From: Psococerastis gibbosa
Taxonomy: Eukaryota; Arthropoda; Insecta; Psocodea; Psocidae
Length of the DNA: 64,000 nt
Assembly (NCBI GenBank): GCA_963971405.1
Contig: OZ020484.1
Span: 14,074,001 to 14,138,000 of the forward strand
Direction of reading: 5' to 3'
Positions 52,459 to 62,922 of the stretch are shown here, piece by piece. The stretch's first letter is position 1. Each line of letters starts with the position of its first letter. The position numbers and the translations under genes were made by a program. The notes under the pieces are model-generated. The model ran no database searches. It was not told the DNA's origin and saw only the letters and a list, made by a program, of their open reading frames with translations.

Positions 52459-52729
52459 CTGCAATGGGCGGAGGCTCCACCAGGCTGCTAGGTCCGAAGA
52501 AGGAAGGGAGTTCGCTAGCGGTGGTGACAGGGGTGTTGAGGTCTCCCTGCGGCACGGGAAGCTCGGAAGCCGCAGTTGCCGGAGGAGGGCTGCCGCCAGG
52601 GGCTGCGGTCGGCGCCCCCTTGAGGAGACACGTGTCAAAGCTGAGGACGTTGAAGGCTGCTGACTCGGATAGGAGGAATGCAGAATGCGGGCGATGCGGC
52701 GGACAGAACTCCAAACCGTCCATGGTCAT
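52459..52729 (-). CDS. sr/Egr: Egr/Stripe zinc-finger transcription factor, coding exon 1
   Basis: N-terminal coding exon of an early-growth-response transcription factor: 90 codons plus the first base of codon 91 (Gly). The start is the ATG at 52729-52727. It has A at -3 and a GCCGCC stretch upstream; a second ATG two codons on has an equally strong context (ACCATGG), and the protein begins MTMDGLEF. No ATG is seen between here and the inferred cap site. The exon encodes a Pro/Ser/Ala-rich segment with no recognised domain, as expected for Egr activation regions. It ends at GCAG followed by GTGAGC, a strong splice donor, leaving phase 1. The exon is GC-rich and CpG-rich, unlike its AT-rich surroundings. 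Assignment to Egr rests on strand, matching splice phase, absence of a better partner and the promoter upstream. An mRNA would prove the join. Confidence 0.8.
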
Positions 52730-52940
52730 GGTCGGCGGCGATGAGGTACCCCCGCCTTCAACACAAGCACAAGACTCGGAGTCGCGAGGGGGTTGGGGGG
52801 TTAGGATCCAAGTACCGGGGGTCAGGAGGGGAAACCAAAGAACGCACCCTGTGGCCGTCAGGTTGTCGCGGTTATAGTCGCGATCCTACGAAACCGGGCA
52901 CACGCTCACGTTCTATGAGCTTCGCGTACCGGGCTGGACT
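52730..52940 (-). other. Inferred 5' UTR of the Egr gene
   Basis: About 210 bases between the proposed start site (A at 52940 within GGCAGTCC, an initiator-like sequence about 30 bases downstream of a TATA-like box) and the ATG. No ATG in any frame was seen on the minus strand here, so translation would start cleanly at 52729. The cap site is inferred, not observed. Confidence 0.5.
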
Positions 52941-52964
52941 GCCGTCCCTCCACGCACAACATCA

Positions 52965-52972
52965 CTTTTATG
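52965..52972 (-). promoter_or_regulatory. TATA-like box CATAAAAG of the Egr promoter
   Basis: On the minus strand the sequence reads CATAAAAG, one base off TATAAAAG. It lies about 30 bases upstream of an initiator-like A at 52940 and just downstream of a CArG box. Confidence 0.55.
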
Positions 52973-52987
52973 AATGAACCGTCTGTC

Positions 52988-52997
52988 CCATATTTGG
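52988..52997 (-). promoter_or_regulatory. CArG box / serum response element
   Basis: Perfect CC(A/T)6GG match: CCAAATATGG on the minus strand, CCATATTTGG on the plus. The flanking ACTTCC (GGAAGT on the plus strand) is an Ets core sharing the CC of the box, as a site for SRF with a ternary-complex factor. Vertebrate Egr genes are driven by SRF through such sites, so this is the expected control element of an activity-induced gene. It sits at about -50 relative to the proposed start. Confidence 0.65.
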
Positions 52998-53019
52998 AAG
53001 TCGCAATGGAGCTCGCCAG

Positions 53020-53024
53020 CCAAT
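53020..53024 (-). promoter_or_regulatory. Inverted CCAAT box
   Basis: CCAAT on the plus strand, so ATTGG in the direction of transcription, at about -80 from the proposed start. This is the usual spacing for NF-Y sites. Confidence 0.5.
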
Positions 53025-53083
53025 GAGCGCCGGCACCGGTCTACTGGCTCCCTCACTCGCAGAGCGCTATCTCCCTCCTACTG

Positions 53084-53102
53084 TGACGTCACCATGACGT
53101 AA
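53084..53102 (-). promoter_or_regulatory. CRE and adjacent CRE-like site
   Basis: A perfect palindromic CRE, TGACGTCA, is at 53084-53091, followed three bases later by TGACGTAA at 53095-53102. They lie at about -145 to -162. CREB/ATF sites next to an SRE are a known feature of immediate-early genes. The pairing supports a regulated promoter rather than chance. Confidence 0.6.
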
Positions 53103-53570
53103 CTCCTGCATATATCCCCACTGCTTTCAAAAACTTAGAGCTTTTACTCCATCTGTCACTTTCTTTCCACTGGATACCAGGGAAAGCAAAGACAGACTTA
53201 CTACTGTATCTGCCTGTACGAAACGGCCACAGAGTTCATTTTCTGGTTTCACAATCATAGGTACCATTTGTAATAAATTTCATAATTTCGAAACTAGCAA
53301 GACTCGATAGTTTGGGATAACTGAGGGCTAGTAGAGACCGTAAATTTTGTGCCGGACTACCGGTATCAAACAATAATATGAAACTGCCGAATCAAAAAAG
53401 TTAGCCTAACTGCAGTTGTTTTGGAAGGTTGATCGGTGCGAAAAGACATACCATTTGCAATTCTATTGATTTTATAATCTCTGGCTCCCAAAAGTCAGTA
53501 AGGATGCGAGTGTACCCATCTGGGTAGGCTCATTGTTGCTGGATACTTTGAATTTTTGCACTACGCCGAT
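53103..53570. other. Upstream flank of the Egr promoter
   Basis: On the minus strand a GGGGATATATGCAGG stretch at about 53106-53120 is TATA-like but lies upstream of the CREs. No gene or repeat recognised. Confidence 0.35.
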
Positions 53571-53805
53571 TTGAGCCACACGTCATAGTAGCAGATCAAT
53601 CACGGTGAGTTGACTGAGGCACCTATCCAAGTGTTACGTGGTAATATATATAAATATATATATATCTTACAAATGTTATACAGTACATACAGTACGAAAG
53701 CTCGCATCGCTTATAACATTTGTTAGATGACTGTGGCTCGCATAACATTTACACAGTGTGCCTCCTCAGTCAACGTGATTGATTTTTTGTAACATATGGC
53801 TCAAC
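53571..53805. repeat. Foldback element upstream of the Egr promoter
   Basis: TTGAGCCACACGT, GATCAATCACG and GTTGACTGAGGCAC at the left pair with GTGCCTCCTCAGTCAACGTG and CATATGGCTCAA at the right. An inner pair ATCTTACAAATGTTATA / TATAACATTTGTTAGAT surrounds the loop. Confidence 0.7.
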
Positions 53806-53954
53806 TCGTGTACTAAAGTAATTCAAATTTAAGCCGGGTACCCCTTAATAACAACTTCATGAAGTCTAGGCTACATATTATGTCAATAAGTAATGAAAAC
53901 TGCTAGACTGGACGCAAAAGTGAAATATTGGATGGTTTGTAAGAAGACAACTAG

Positions 53955-54178
53955 AGGCATGGGCAGCAGGTTGGGGGGGGGGGGGGGGGTGACGCCCCCC
54001 TTAATAATTTGACGAACACTAGCTAGAATTTGGTTTTCTTTGATGAATTTAAACAACAGTAGATAAAAAATAAGATTTTAATGCTCATATTAAAAAAAAA
54101 TTCAAATAAGCCCGCGATAACCAATTTAATCGAACTTTTGCACCTGTCCCCCCTGGTTCCGATCCTAGCTACGCCTAT
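53955..54178. repeat. Possible G-run element
   Basis: Starts TAGAGGCATGGGCAGCAGG with a long G-run and ends CCTAGCTACGCCTAT. Similar in style to the hAT-like G-run elements, but no duplication was found. Confidence 0.35.
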
Positions 54179-54573
54179 GAATAGACGGATATTTTAATTA
54201 AATCATTACTGAGAGAATATAATGTAAAAATAAAATGTGAATTTTGATACGGAGGGGAGGCTGTTGTTTTTGGCACGAGCCTCTCATTCCATCGCTCTTT
54301 ATTTGTTTTCTTTTAAGAATGACGTATGGCGAACAACATTGCTGCTGCTCTATTTTTGGGGTTGGGTTTGGAGAAATCTTTCAAACAATCAAAACCATTA
54401 TCCACATTATTATGGTTGCAGTTGTCGCCTAATAACAGTGTTTGGTTGCAGTAATAATTCTTATAACGTGAATGCGTTAAAGCTTTTATTGGTTTGACTA
54501 ATTATTTATACTTGGGCTGATGACTTTTAGCTTTAGTACTGGCATTTAAAGAATTTTAGGAGAGATGATAACT

Positions 54574-54637
54574 GAAATTAGAGGATATAGAAAAATCCCA
54601 TCAAGTCCAGGATTCCTATATTATATCCTCTAATTTC
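54574..54637. repeat. Small hairpin
   Basis: GAAATTAGAGGATATA and TATATCCTCTAATTTC are exact complements around about 30 bases, giving a miRNA-sized fold. No evidence of expression. Confidence 0.5.
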
Positions 54638-55067
54638 TATTCTAATAAGGAGGTTACCTCTTACACCAAAGTTAGTTAAAATGTCAGTGTTATCTGTATA
54701 CCATATAATACTGCAAAACGAATAGAAGAGATGATACTGTGTTTATATGACGTCAACAATATTTTAATACGGAAAACGTGAAAATAGCACCGCACGCGTA
54801 CATGTAACCTACTGTAACAAAACACTTTCACGCTTTGTTTGCATGTGGCCGAAATCTCTTCATTACATGAAGCACTGTGAAATTTACTGTGTTTTTTTTT
54901 TTTTTTTTTTTTTTTTAAATTCAGTCAAGTTGCTCTATACTTTTCTTTTTCTTTAAGCCTTAGGGCTTTAACTGAAATGTACATATTATGTGTAAATACA
55001 TAAAAATAATACTGTATACTGAATATTTAACACCCACTACTTTCGATTTTTTTACTTAAGGTTAGGT

Positions 55068-55238
55068 TAGGCCATAGCCAGGATTTTTTTTCGGGGGGGG
55101 GGGGGGGGTAGAAATTTTACTGGATACTACATAGTGGTTTTTATTTTTCCTCTCAAAATCCGATTCTATGTAGTATCAAGGGGGGGGGGGGGTTTGAACC
55201 CTCATGAACGAACACCCCCTATATAGGCTACAGCCTTG
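55068..55238. mobile_element. hAT-like G-run element with 7/8 target duplication
   Basis: GGTTAGGT at 55060-55067 and GGTTAGGC at 55239-55246. Ends TAGGCCATAGCCAGGA and GGCTACAGCCTTG. Two internal G-runs; ACTACATAG and CTATGTAGT form an inner pair. Confidence 0.6.
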
Positions 55239-55465
55239 GGTTAGGCTTTTTTTAATTGTAAGCTGCACACGGGCTGAGCCCTGACGGCTGCAGCATGTTA
55301 TAATTGTAATTGTAAAGACTTTTGATGCAAATAATAAATATATTATATTATTATTATTATTTTTTTTAGGCGCGGGACTCTTTCGAGTATTTGCGCCGGT
55401 CGGTGTGGGTGTGTGTGGACGTCATGGGTGGTTTAGAATGGTTTTCCTGAGTTTGTCTACAGGTG

Positions 55466-55548
55466 GGGCATACATATATTATATTATATATTATATTATA
55501 TATTATATTATATATTATATTATATATTATATTATATATTATATTATA
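55466..55548. repeat. 12-bp AT minisatellite
   Basis: Units of ATATTATATTAT repeated about 6.5 times. Confidence 0.85.
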
Positions 55549-56552
55549 GGATCTTTCCAACAAGACATGTGTTCGGCTTATATTCTCTTAAAAGATAACC
55601 ATCCAGTCATGAGTGAAATCAAATTATACATCTTGAATAAGACAACAAACGCGCAAACTAGAAGCTACTAATTCGATGGTTTCTCGTCTAAAATTATCCT
55701 ATCCCTTTGACACTGCCGCATAATCCTTGATCCATGTTTTTCTGAGGAGGAAGCAAGGGAGTGAAAAGACAGTGACCTGAGCTGGCAGGGGAAGGACGTG
55801 AACCCAAAGCACACTGCTTAAAGTTGTGACGTTATCGCCCACGTATATTGAACGGCTGGTATCGAAATAGCCAAGTTGGTCTATTTCGGGAGTTGCAAAC
55901 AGCAGGTGCGCCGGCGCATGGCGTCCCTCGCGCGCCAAAATTACTCAGCGGAGTAATGAGCATCATAACTAAGAATAACTTGAAAATCTCACCAAGAGCT
56001 CTTCGTCACGAACAGCATTCGGTCATGAAACAGTTTTTTGTGATAGTTTCAAATCCTCTGTAGAAAAATGAAGTCCTCTCGGAATTTTTTTTTTCGAAAA
56101 TGTAAAAACGCTTTTTAGTTGAAATGTAACTGACAGAAAGGGACTTGTTTTACTCATAGACCATATAATACTCTAGACACGGTATTCCAGATGCACTGCA
56201 TGAGAAAGTTGGGGCTCCAACATGATGTTTTTCTTTTGCCAGTGGATGACGCCACAGCCCAGTTTACCTAGAAACAGCGATGTGTTGCTAGGTAACCTGG
56301 TCACCCGAGTGACTAGTTTTTTTTGTTAAAAAAATAACGGACTAATCGTTAAAAGTTTCTAATTGAACATATAAGTTTTACCAAAGTTAAAAAATGTTCT
56401 CTCACTCCAATTAATTAATTAAGTAAACAAAACTTGAAAATAATAGGTTCGCGTCTCTAAAATCAGCAGTTGGTCTCTCTGCGTGTCTAGAGTATTATAC
56501 AGTACATATATGGTCTAAGGTTTAACTAATAAAAAAATAATTAAAAATACTG
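55549..56552. other. No supported feature
   Basis: Frames of up to 80 codons without known motifs. Near 56150-56180 and 56488-56516 GACCATATAATACTCTAGACA and its inverse occur, so the stretch between may be another foldback. Confidence 0.35.
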
Positions 56553-56750
56553 ACGTTTTGATCTATTACTAAGCCAACCTAGCGGTGTTAGGGCTATAAA
56601 TCCCTCTCTTACACTCAGCTAGGAAGCCCCGAGACCGTCTGCTTTACATGCCCTCCAGAGCATGGCCAGAAAATGTAGCGAGTGTGGGAATCGAACTAAC
56701 AACCTTTCGGGTGAAAGTCGGAGTCTGTACCACTGCTCTACTTGTCCCAA
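56553..56750 (-). repeat. tRNA-derived SINE with (TTA)n at its 5' side
   Basis: Minus strand: GGGACAAGTAGAGCAGTGG, ACTTTCACCCGAAAGG, GTTCGATTCCC, TTTTCTGGCCATGCTCTGG, CCTAGCTGAGTGTAAGAGAG. A TAA microsatellite follows at 56756-56790. Confidence 0.85.
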
Positions 56751-56751
56751 C

Positions 56752-56790
<39 letters not shown>

Positions 56791-56791
<1 letters not shown>

Positions 56792-57770
56792 CGTGTATTT
56801 ATCAAAAAAACATAACAAATTATGCTGAACCGGTGCCACAAAGCCAAAAAGGCGCGTTGGGATCACCAATCAATTGTAGCCTTCCTAAATGTACACACCT
56901 TGCTTATTTGCGTAGGATGAAAGTTAACATAGGGACGGTATTTAAAAAATAGTATACACGGATAACTTAATAATTCCCGTAGTTCCGCCTTGTTTTTCTT
57001 GCGGCAATTATCAGTTAGAGATATACAGTACTTCTCAGGTACTTTCTTTTTGACCAATTGGTATTTTCGGAGTTGCTGAATGAAACAAAGGTTCCTTTTC
57101 GTTTCTAACTTGTTATTACATAAATATTTAGGTAAATAATGCCATCCAATAGGCTTAGAGGTTATACTGTAACACCAAGCGGTAAATATGATTTAAATTT
57201 CGACCCAGCTAAATAATGCGGTAAATTTTTGGAACCGTCTTTTCCACTTAAATGTCTGTCTTACAGTCATGTAGGTTTTACCGTATGAAGTATGAAGAAC
57301 AAAAATCTAATGGCAAAACACAAAAGTGGACTTAGCATATAATTGATGAACAGATCCGGGGAAATGAATAGCGTCTACAACTGCCAGCAGATTTGTACAA
57401 AGGCAAGCCGCTTGGATCCTGCTAGGCATGGCTCAAGTCATCAATATCAGGTATGGGCAGGCTTGATTGTGGCTCCTGTGGTGTATAAGCTTACCCGCCA
57501 TATCATTTACCTATAAAAGGCATCTTCTGCTATCTCTACTACTTGTAGCTATTTGTCAATATATTTAATTCTTTAACATTGCTGATGTCAGTAGTGAACG
57601 TGTGAGCTTACTTTAATTTTATAGTTCTTCCTGGTTATGATGGAAGAGCTCTGACACACTGTACAGTAGGTAACTTTGTTGAAGCAAACAAGTCACATAA
57701 TAATGTATATATAAAGGACCCTTAGCATCTGCTACAGTACATATACTGGCAATTATTTAGATACTTAATA
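56791..57770. other. No supported feature
   Basis: Short frames only. Confidence 0.3.
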
Positions 57771-58156
57771 AGGCGGGTTTCCACCGACCTCTCATTGCAG
57801 AATGCAAATACATTGACGTGGTGGGAGACATTCAAGACTTAGGCGGGTGTTCCACCGAAAGCTCATTGCAGAATGCACATGACATCGACGGAAATTTTGT
57901 TTTACTCTATGCCATAGTTAAAATTGATGAATGATCATAGAGTAAAATCACAAACAAGCAAACTAAAATTAAAAAATGGCGTCATGTCAAGTACAAACAT
58001 TTTAATAGATTTCTATAAAAAGAAAAATTCAAATTTCCGTCAATGTCATTTGCTTTCTGCAATGAGAGGTCGGTGGAATACCCGCCTAAATCTTGAATGT
58101 CTGCTACCATTAATGCCATTGCATTCTGCAATAAGAGGTCGGTAGAAACCCCGCCT
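57771..58156. mobile_element. Foldback MITE, family A copy 3 (AGGCGGG ends)
   Basis: Left AGGCGGGTTTCCACCGACCT, right complement ending CCCCGCCT. The end block is repeated once inside each arm (CACCGAAAGCTCATTGCAG; ATGAGAGGTCGGTGGAATA), so the arms are internally duplicated. Confidence 0.8.
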
Positions 58157-58324
58157 AAGTATGGTATGGATCTAGTGAGTAAGAGACATTTTGGTTCGGG
58201 GGAGATTAGATCCCTCCTGTCGACACATGTTAAAGAAAGTTTCCCTCTGAATTGGGACTTGGTTCTTTAGTGCTGTGTAGTTGTAATTAGTAAATATTAA
58301 CTATTAGGTATACGTAAAATTGAA

Positions 58325-58622
58325 GAGCTCTGAAGATCCTACGACAGTAGCAGAAATCAAGCCAGCATCAGGTGGCTAGGGCACGTGGAACGAATGCCAG
58401 ACAATAGGGGAACAAACGCAGTCTTACAGAAGGTGCCCCAAGAGAGAAGACGAGTGGGACGACCACGGATGCGATGGCTGGACAACGTCGAGGTGGATCT
58501 GGCGACCCTTGGCGTCGATGGCTGACGAAGAAGAGCGCAGGACCGCGCAGTCTGGCGCGATGAGGTAGAGCAGGCCAAGACCCTTCACGGGCCGTAGCGC
58601 CAAGGAGTAAGTAAGTAAGTAT
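58325..58622 (+). mobile_element. Non-LTR retrotransposon C-terminal fragment with (GTAA)n tail
   Basis: Encodes SIRWLGHVERMPDNRGTN, VPQERRRVGRPRMRWLDNV and VDLATLGVDG, then a stop and a shifted RAQDRAVWRDEVEQAKTLHG. Ends AAGGAGTAAGTAAGTAAGTA. Same family as 10605-11005. Minus-strand frames here are shadows. Confidence 0.8.
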
Positions 58623-59334
58623 ACTTATATTTCGACAGCATTGAAAAACATAGTCCCAATTTAGAGTGAAACGTTCTTTAACGCGCGTCGATAGTACCCC
58701 GTACCGTATAGCATAATGTTGATAGCACATTTCTTTTCAGGTAGGTCCCATAATTAAGTAAATGGACGAAATAGCTGTGATGCCCTTTCACACAGACTCA
58801 ATGGTCTCCCGCGACCCTTGGACCCTTAATGGTTGAAAATGAAAGGGTTGATCACTAAACAAATAGAAAATAAATTATTACTTTGCGGGTCAATTGAAAA
58901 ATTTCAATATTTTCAATATAAAAAACGGTTATTCCATTGTTATGGTTGGTAATTACTGAATGCCCCATTGTGGTGGTCTTCTGCGAACCCTTACATTTTT
59001 ATTTTCAAAGCATTTAACCTGCCCGCGGCGAATCTAAAATATAATGGGCGATTCAAACAGGTCAGAGTTATTACGTTATTTTATGTCCTGTTAACTTAAC
59101 ATATTACGGTAGGTCGACAGAATGTGACATAAGGTCGATTTTCACAGGGCATATCGATCGTATAGAGTCGTCAAAAGTATCCATTAGATTAGCAAAAAAT
59201 CCTGACATCTTCCTCGGGACTACCACACCAATCGTTTTTCGTACATATCATTTATAAAATTCGGCCAATTTGTGCTAGAATGAGATTTTTGGTCCAAGCT
59301 TTAATTTAAAGTATCGCTGGACCAGCAGCCTGAT
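58623..59334. other. No supported feature
   Basis: Short frames only. Confidence 0.3.
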
Positions 59335-59803
59335 TATGGCGATTATAATACCGGGGTTAATTAAATACCATGTCACGTGATGGGATTAATTCAATTGCTG
59401 TTTAAAATAAATGAAAAGCAAATTTCAGAATTTTTTTAAATTGTGATGTTGGTAATGCTAAACAACTGAACTGACGCGACGCTCCTGTTGAAAATATAAA
59501 TAGCAAATACAAACACACACCGCCCTAGAAATAAACAAGTTTTAATATTTTGAATTAATATATTGAGGATTATAAATAATTTGTCTAAATATAAGGCAGA
59601 AAAAATGAAGAAACCCACCAAAAATATAGCTGAAGATAATTCAATTGTTTAAATTTGAATTTTCCGCGCTTGGCACTGCGACGATTACCAACATCTAAAA
59701 TTACAAAAATCTGAAATTTGCTTATCTTTTATTTTAAACAGCAATTGAATTAATCCCATCACGTGACATGGTATTTAATTAACCCCGGTATTATAATCGC
59801 CAT
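59335..59803. mobile_element. Foldback element with GGCGATTATAATACCGG ends
   Basis: Left ATGGCGATTATAATACCGGG, GTTAATTAAATACCATGTCA and CGTGATGGGATTAATTCAAT are matched inverted at the right. Preceded by CCAGCAGCCTGATT, the terminal motif of 5217-5580. About 470 bp with an AT-rich centre. Confidence 0.85.
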
Positions 59804-60763
59804 GAGTTGCATGCTATGAGGCGAAGAGGTAGCCGTTTCGTTTGGTTTGTTTTCTCGTTGGGAAATAATTTTCTCAGATTTATTTCCCTTGGATTTGATG
59901 ACTCTAATTATAATTATAACCGAGAATAATGCCTTTTAGGCCTATCCCCCCCCAACATTGCTGTTATTGATTTTAATGATTAACTGCATCTTGTTCATGA
60001 AAATATTCATGTTAATATCCGAGTGTGCATGCGTCCTTAAATTTTGAGCAATGGGTTGCAATATTTGTGTTCGACTTCTGTTTTTTATTTGAAAAAAATA
60101 AATATTTATTGCGAAAAAAATGAATAGTTCAGTATTTTAAATAATATTGATCAAGTTAGGATCATAATCAGTAGCTGGGGTTAGCTATTAGCATTAATTA
60201 CGGCGTGGACAGACTATTGTCTGAGTGCAAATCTTTTATAACTGCCACGATGACTCTGCAAGATAAATTAAATAAATTAATATTGTATAAATAATTTGTG
60301 TACACATTGGAGATATGCGTGCGTTGATAATGTAAATTATAGGTATGGAAGTGAATCCGATCCCTGATGGCTGATAGCAATGTAAACCCTAATCTCTAGC
60401 TCTCTCTTTGAAACCTTCCCTCTCCGTTAATTGCATTAATTAATTCTGTAACCTAATCTAAATTGTGTATATCATACGTAAAATTAATTATTTTCAGCAT
60501 TAATAATTTTTTACTGCTGTTGAACTATTATTGTTCGGTGTTTTCTGTTTTCGTTATTGTCGGTCGGGGGGTAGAGGAAACGGATAAAATGATAGAAAAC
60601 AAATTTATTATTGTATTAATAATTTCAGATAATGGTTAGTTAAACTCCCTATGTTGGTTCATAGTTGACTGACTCTAGATGGGGGAGGGGGTAACCTTGA
60701 GTACAAATTAATTGAAATTTTATTGAGCGCTGCCTATATAGCATTATAAGAAGAGGGGTCAAT
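59804..60763. other. No supported feature
   Basis: AT-rich, short frames only. Confidence 0.3.
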
Positions 60764-61089
60764 AGGCGCGGTTTCCACCGACCTCTAAGTGCAAAATACA
60801 CATACGGTGACGTGGTAGCAGAAATTCAAGACTTAGGCGTTGTTTCCGACGACCTCTCATTGCAGAATGCACATGACATTGACGGAAATTTGAATTTTTC
60901 TTTTTATAGAAATCTATTAAAATGTGTGTACTTAACATATCCCATGACGCCATTTTTTAATTTTAGTTTGTTTGTTTGTGATTTTACTCTATGATCATTG
61001 ATTAATTTTAACTATGGCATAGAGTAAAACAAAAATTTCCGTCAATGTCATTTGCATTCGGCAATGAGAGGTCGGTGGAAACCGCGCCT
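60764..61089. mobile_element. Foldback MITE, family A copy 4
   Basis: Left AGGCGCGGTTTCCACCGACC, right complement ending CCGCGCCT. Contains the ACATTGACGGAAATTTGAAT block and TATAGAAATCTATTAAAATG of the family. Confidence 0.8.
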
Positions 61090-61124
61090 TTATAGTATTG
61101 CGTGAAGCAGCAGTGGCATAACGA

Positions 61125-61200
61125 TATTTTTATATAACGGGTATAATATATATATTATTATATATAAATAAATATAATTTATATATATAAATTTACATTA
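61125..61200. repeat. TA-rich simple sequence
   Basis: TATATA/AAATA tracts. Confidence 0.6.
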
Positions 61201-61559
61201 TACTGTAGGTGCGAAATAGCTTGGCTTAGGCATTTTGATAGCAGTAATGTTTAAATAATAACGGCGAATATTCATATAAATGAAAACTGGCGGGCCCGGA
61301 CTGATGAAAGAGTGGGCCCGAAATAGTAGGGTGTTCCGAATTTCAACAACAGTGAAGTCTAAATTTTACAGAATAAGACGCATGAAAATTACTCTTAACC
61401 GATCAATTTTTTTTTAAAGACACAGGGGTTTTGCACATTTTGACAGCAAAAAGTTTTGATTTTACTTTTTTATAGACGAAGACGGAATCTTTCTTTATTT
61501 TATTTTTTTTAAATATTTCGGCGCACAGGGTCCGAAACCTCCCCGAAATAAATAAATTT

Positions 61560-61680
61560 TTGTATGCAAACCTGTATGGTTTGAAGAATTTATCCATCAA
61601 TTCAGTAATAAATTACGTTAAAAAAATTGTTAGACCCCCCCCCCCCCCCCGAAATCAAAACCTGGGCACTGCTTTGTCGG
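61560..61680. repeat. C-run element, inverted match to 13227-13340
   Basis: GTATGGTTTGAAGAATTTATCC, ATAAATTACGTTAAAAAAATT, a C-run and GAAATCAAAACCTGGGCACTG all have inverted matches at 13227-13340. Confidence 0.6.
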
Positions 61681-61990
61681 CGCAATATAGCAGGTGTCTT
61701 GCTGCCTCCTGCCCCCCCCCCCTCTCTTCTTGTGGACGCCCATGCTCCAAGCACATGATGTGTATAGAGACTCAAACATGTATGAGCAGGTTACCAACTG
61801 TGGAGGCCCCAAGTTAGTTACGGTAATTATTGGATAGTTAGTTATTGGGTTTAGGGACATTTTTTTAAAATAATTTGTAGCCCTTGATATACCACGTAGC
61901 AAGAAACGCCAAAAACCCCAAAAATTGCTTTCATATCAAATAATCATCATCTGTTGCAACTTCCAAAATATTCTTTATAATTTCTATATA

Positions 61991-62272
61991 GTAGTAGTAG
62001 TGTTCGTCGGGTTAATATCGACTTAGGCCTCATATTTGGGCCCATAGAGCGACCCCGACTTGACTGTCCTATGCCAGCCCATAGGACAGTGGACCTCCTG
62101 ATTATAGTGGATTCCGAACCACTTGGGGACACAGTGAAGTCACACGATTTGTTCGGAGGTGACCAGGACAAGTCCTACCATGTTTCCCTACCGGCACTGT
62201 GCACACGACCAAGTTGTCTGCAGCTTTGAACCTGCTCTGGTCCGCTGGATTCAACTTGGTATGGCGGCTGGC
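61991..62272 (-). mobile_element. 5S-rRNA-like SINE with (CTA)n tail, antisense copy
   Basis: Minus strand: GCCGCCATACCAAGTTGAAT, ... CAGGTTCAAAGCTGC ..., GGTAGGACTTGTCCTGGTCA, ending in CTACTACTAC. Flanked by exact 13-bp copies of TAATTTCTATATA (61978-61990, 62273-62285). The CCATACCA-G-TGAAT start and the GGTnAGnACTTG...GGTnACC block match the layout of 5S rRNA. Confidence 0.7.
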
Positions 62273-62303
62273 TAATTTCTATATAAGATGACTGAACCTT
62301 CTG

Positions 62304-62922
62304 TTAGGCGCCCATTCCATTGACCGGCCAGGGCTATTTACAAAAACGGTGACGTGGTAGCAGACATTCAAGACTTAGGTGGCATTGCAGAATGCAAATG
62401 ACATTGACGGAAATTAGAATTTTTCTTTTTATAGAAATCTATTAAAATGTTTGTACTTAACATATCCCATGACGCCATTTTTTAATTTTAGTTTGTTTGT
62501 TTATGATTTTACTGTATGATCAATTTTAACTATGGCATGGCCGGCCGCCATACCAAGTTGAATCTAGCGGACCGGAGCAGGTTCAAAGCTGCAGATAAAT
62601 TGGTCGTGTGCACAGTGCCGGTAGGGAAACATGGTAGGACTTGTCCTGGTCACCTCCGAACTAATCGTGTGACTTGACTGTATTTCCCAAGTGGTTCGGA
62701 ATCCACTATAATCAGGAGGTCCACTGGAGTCCTATGGGCCCACACCGTGGCCTGGGACTGTGTCAAACCATACTACTACTACTAACTATGGCATAGAGGA
62801 AAATAAACATTTCCGTCAATTCTGCAATGCGAGGTCGGTGGAAACTCTGTCTAAGTCTTGAATGTCTGCTACCACTTCACTGTTTTTGTAAATAGCCCTA
62901 GCCGGTCGATGGAATGAGCACC
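62304..62922. mobile_element. Foldback MITE, family A copy 5, split by a SINE
   Basis: Left AGGCGCCCATTCCATTGACC, right complement ending GAGCACCT. The centre holds the SINE at 62539-62782; removing it with one target copy restores a family A element of normal size. Confidence 0.8.
62539..62782 (+). mobile_element. 5S-rRNA-like SINE with (CTA)n tail, sense copy
   Basis: Inserted in foldback A copy 5 with exact 12-bp duplications TAACTATGGCAT at 62527-62538 and 62783-62794. Starts GGCCGGCCGCCATACCAAGT and ends CCATACTACTACTA. Similar to the antisense copy at 61991-62272 over most of its length. Confidence 0.75.

Noticed and set aside
52277-52977. Plus-strand frames of 99-160 codons across Egr exon 1 and its promoter
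   Set aside because: They arise from GC-rich sequence opposite exon 1 and the 5' UTR; low-complexity Arg/Gly content, no known domain.
55060-55067. TTAGG telomere-like repeats
   Set aside because: Only two units, explained by a target duplication beside a hAT-like element.
58368-58730. 120-codon minus-strand frame
   Set aside because: Antisense of the LINE C-terminal fragment at 58325-58622.
62088-62760. Interlocked inverted repeats suggesting a complex rearrangement
   Set aside because: Resolved as two independent SINE insertions in opposite orientation, each with its own exact target duplication, one inside a foldback element.
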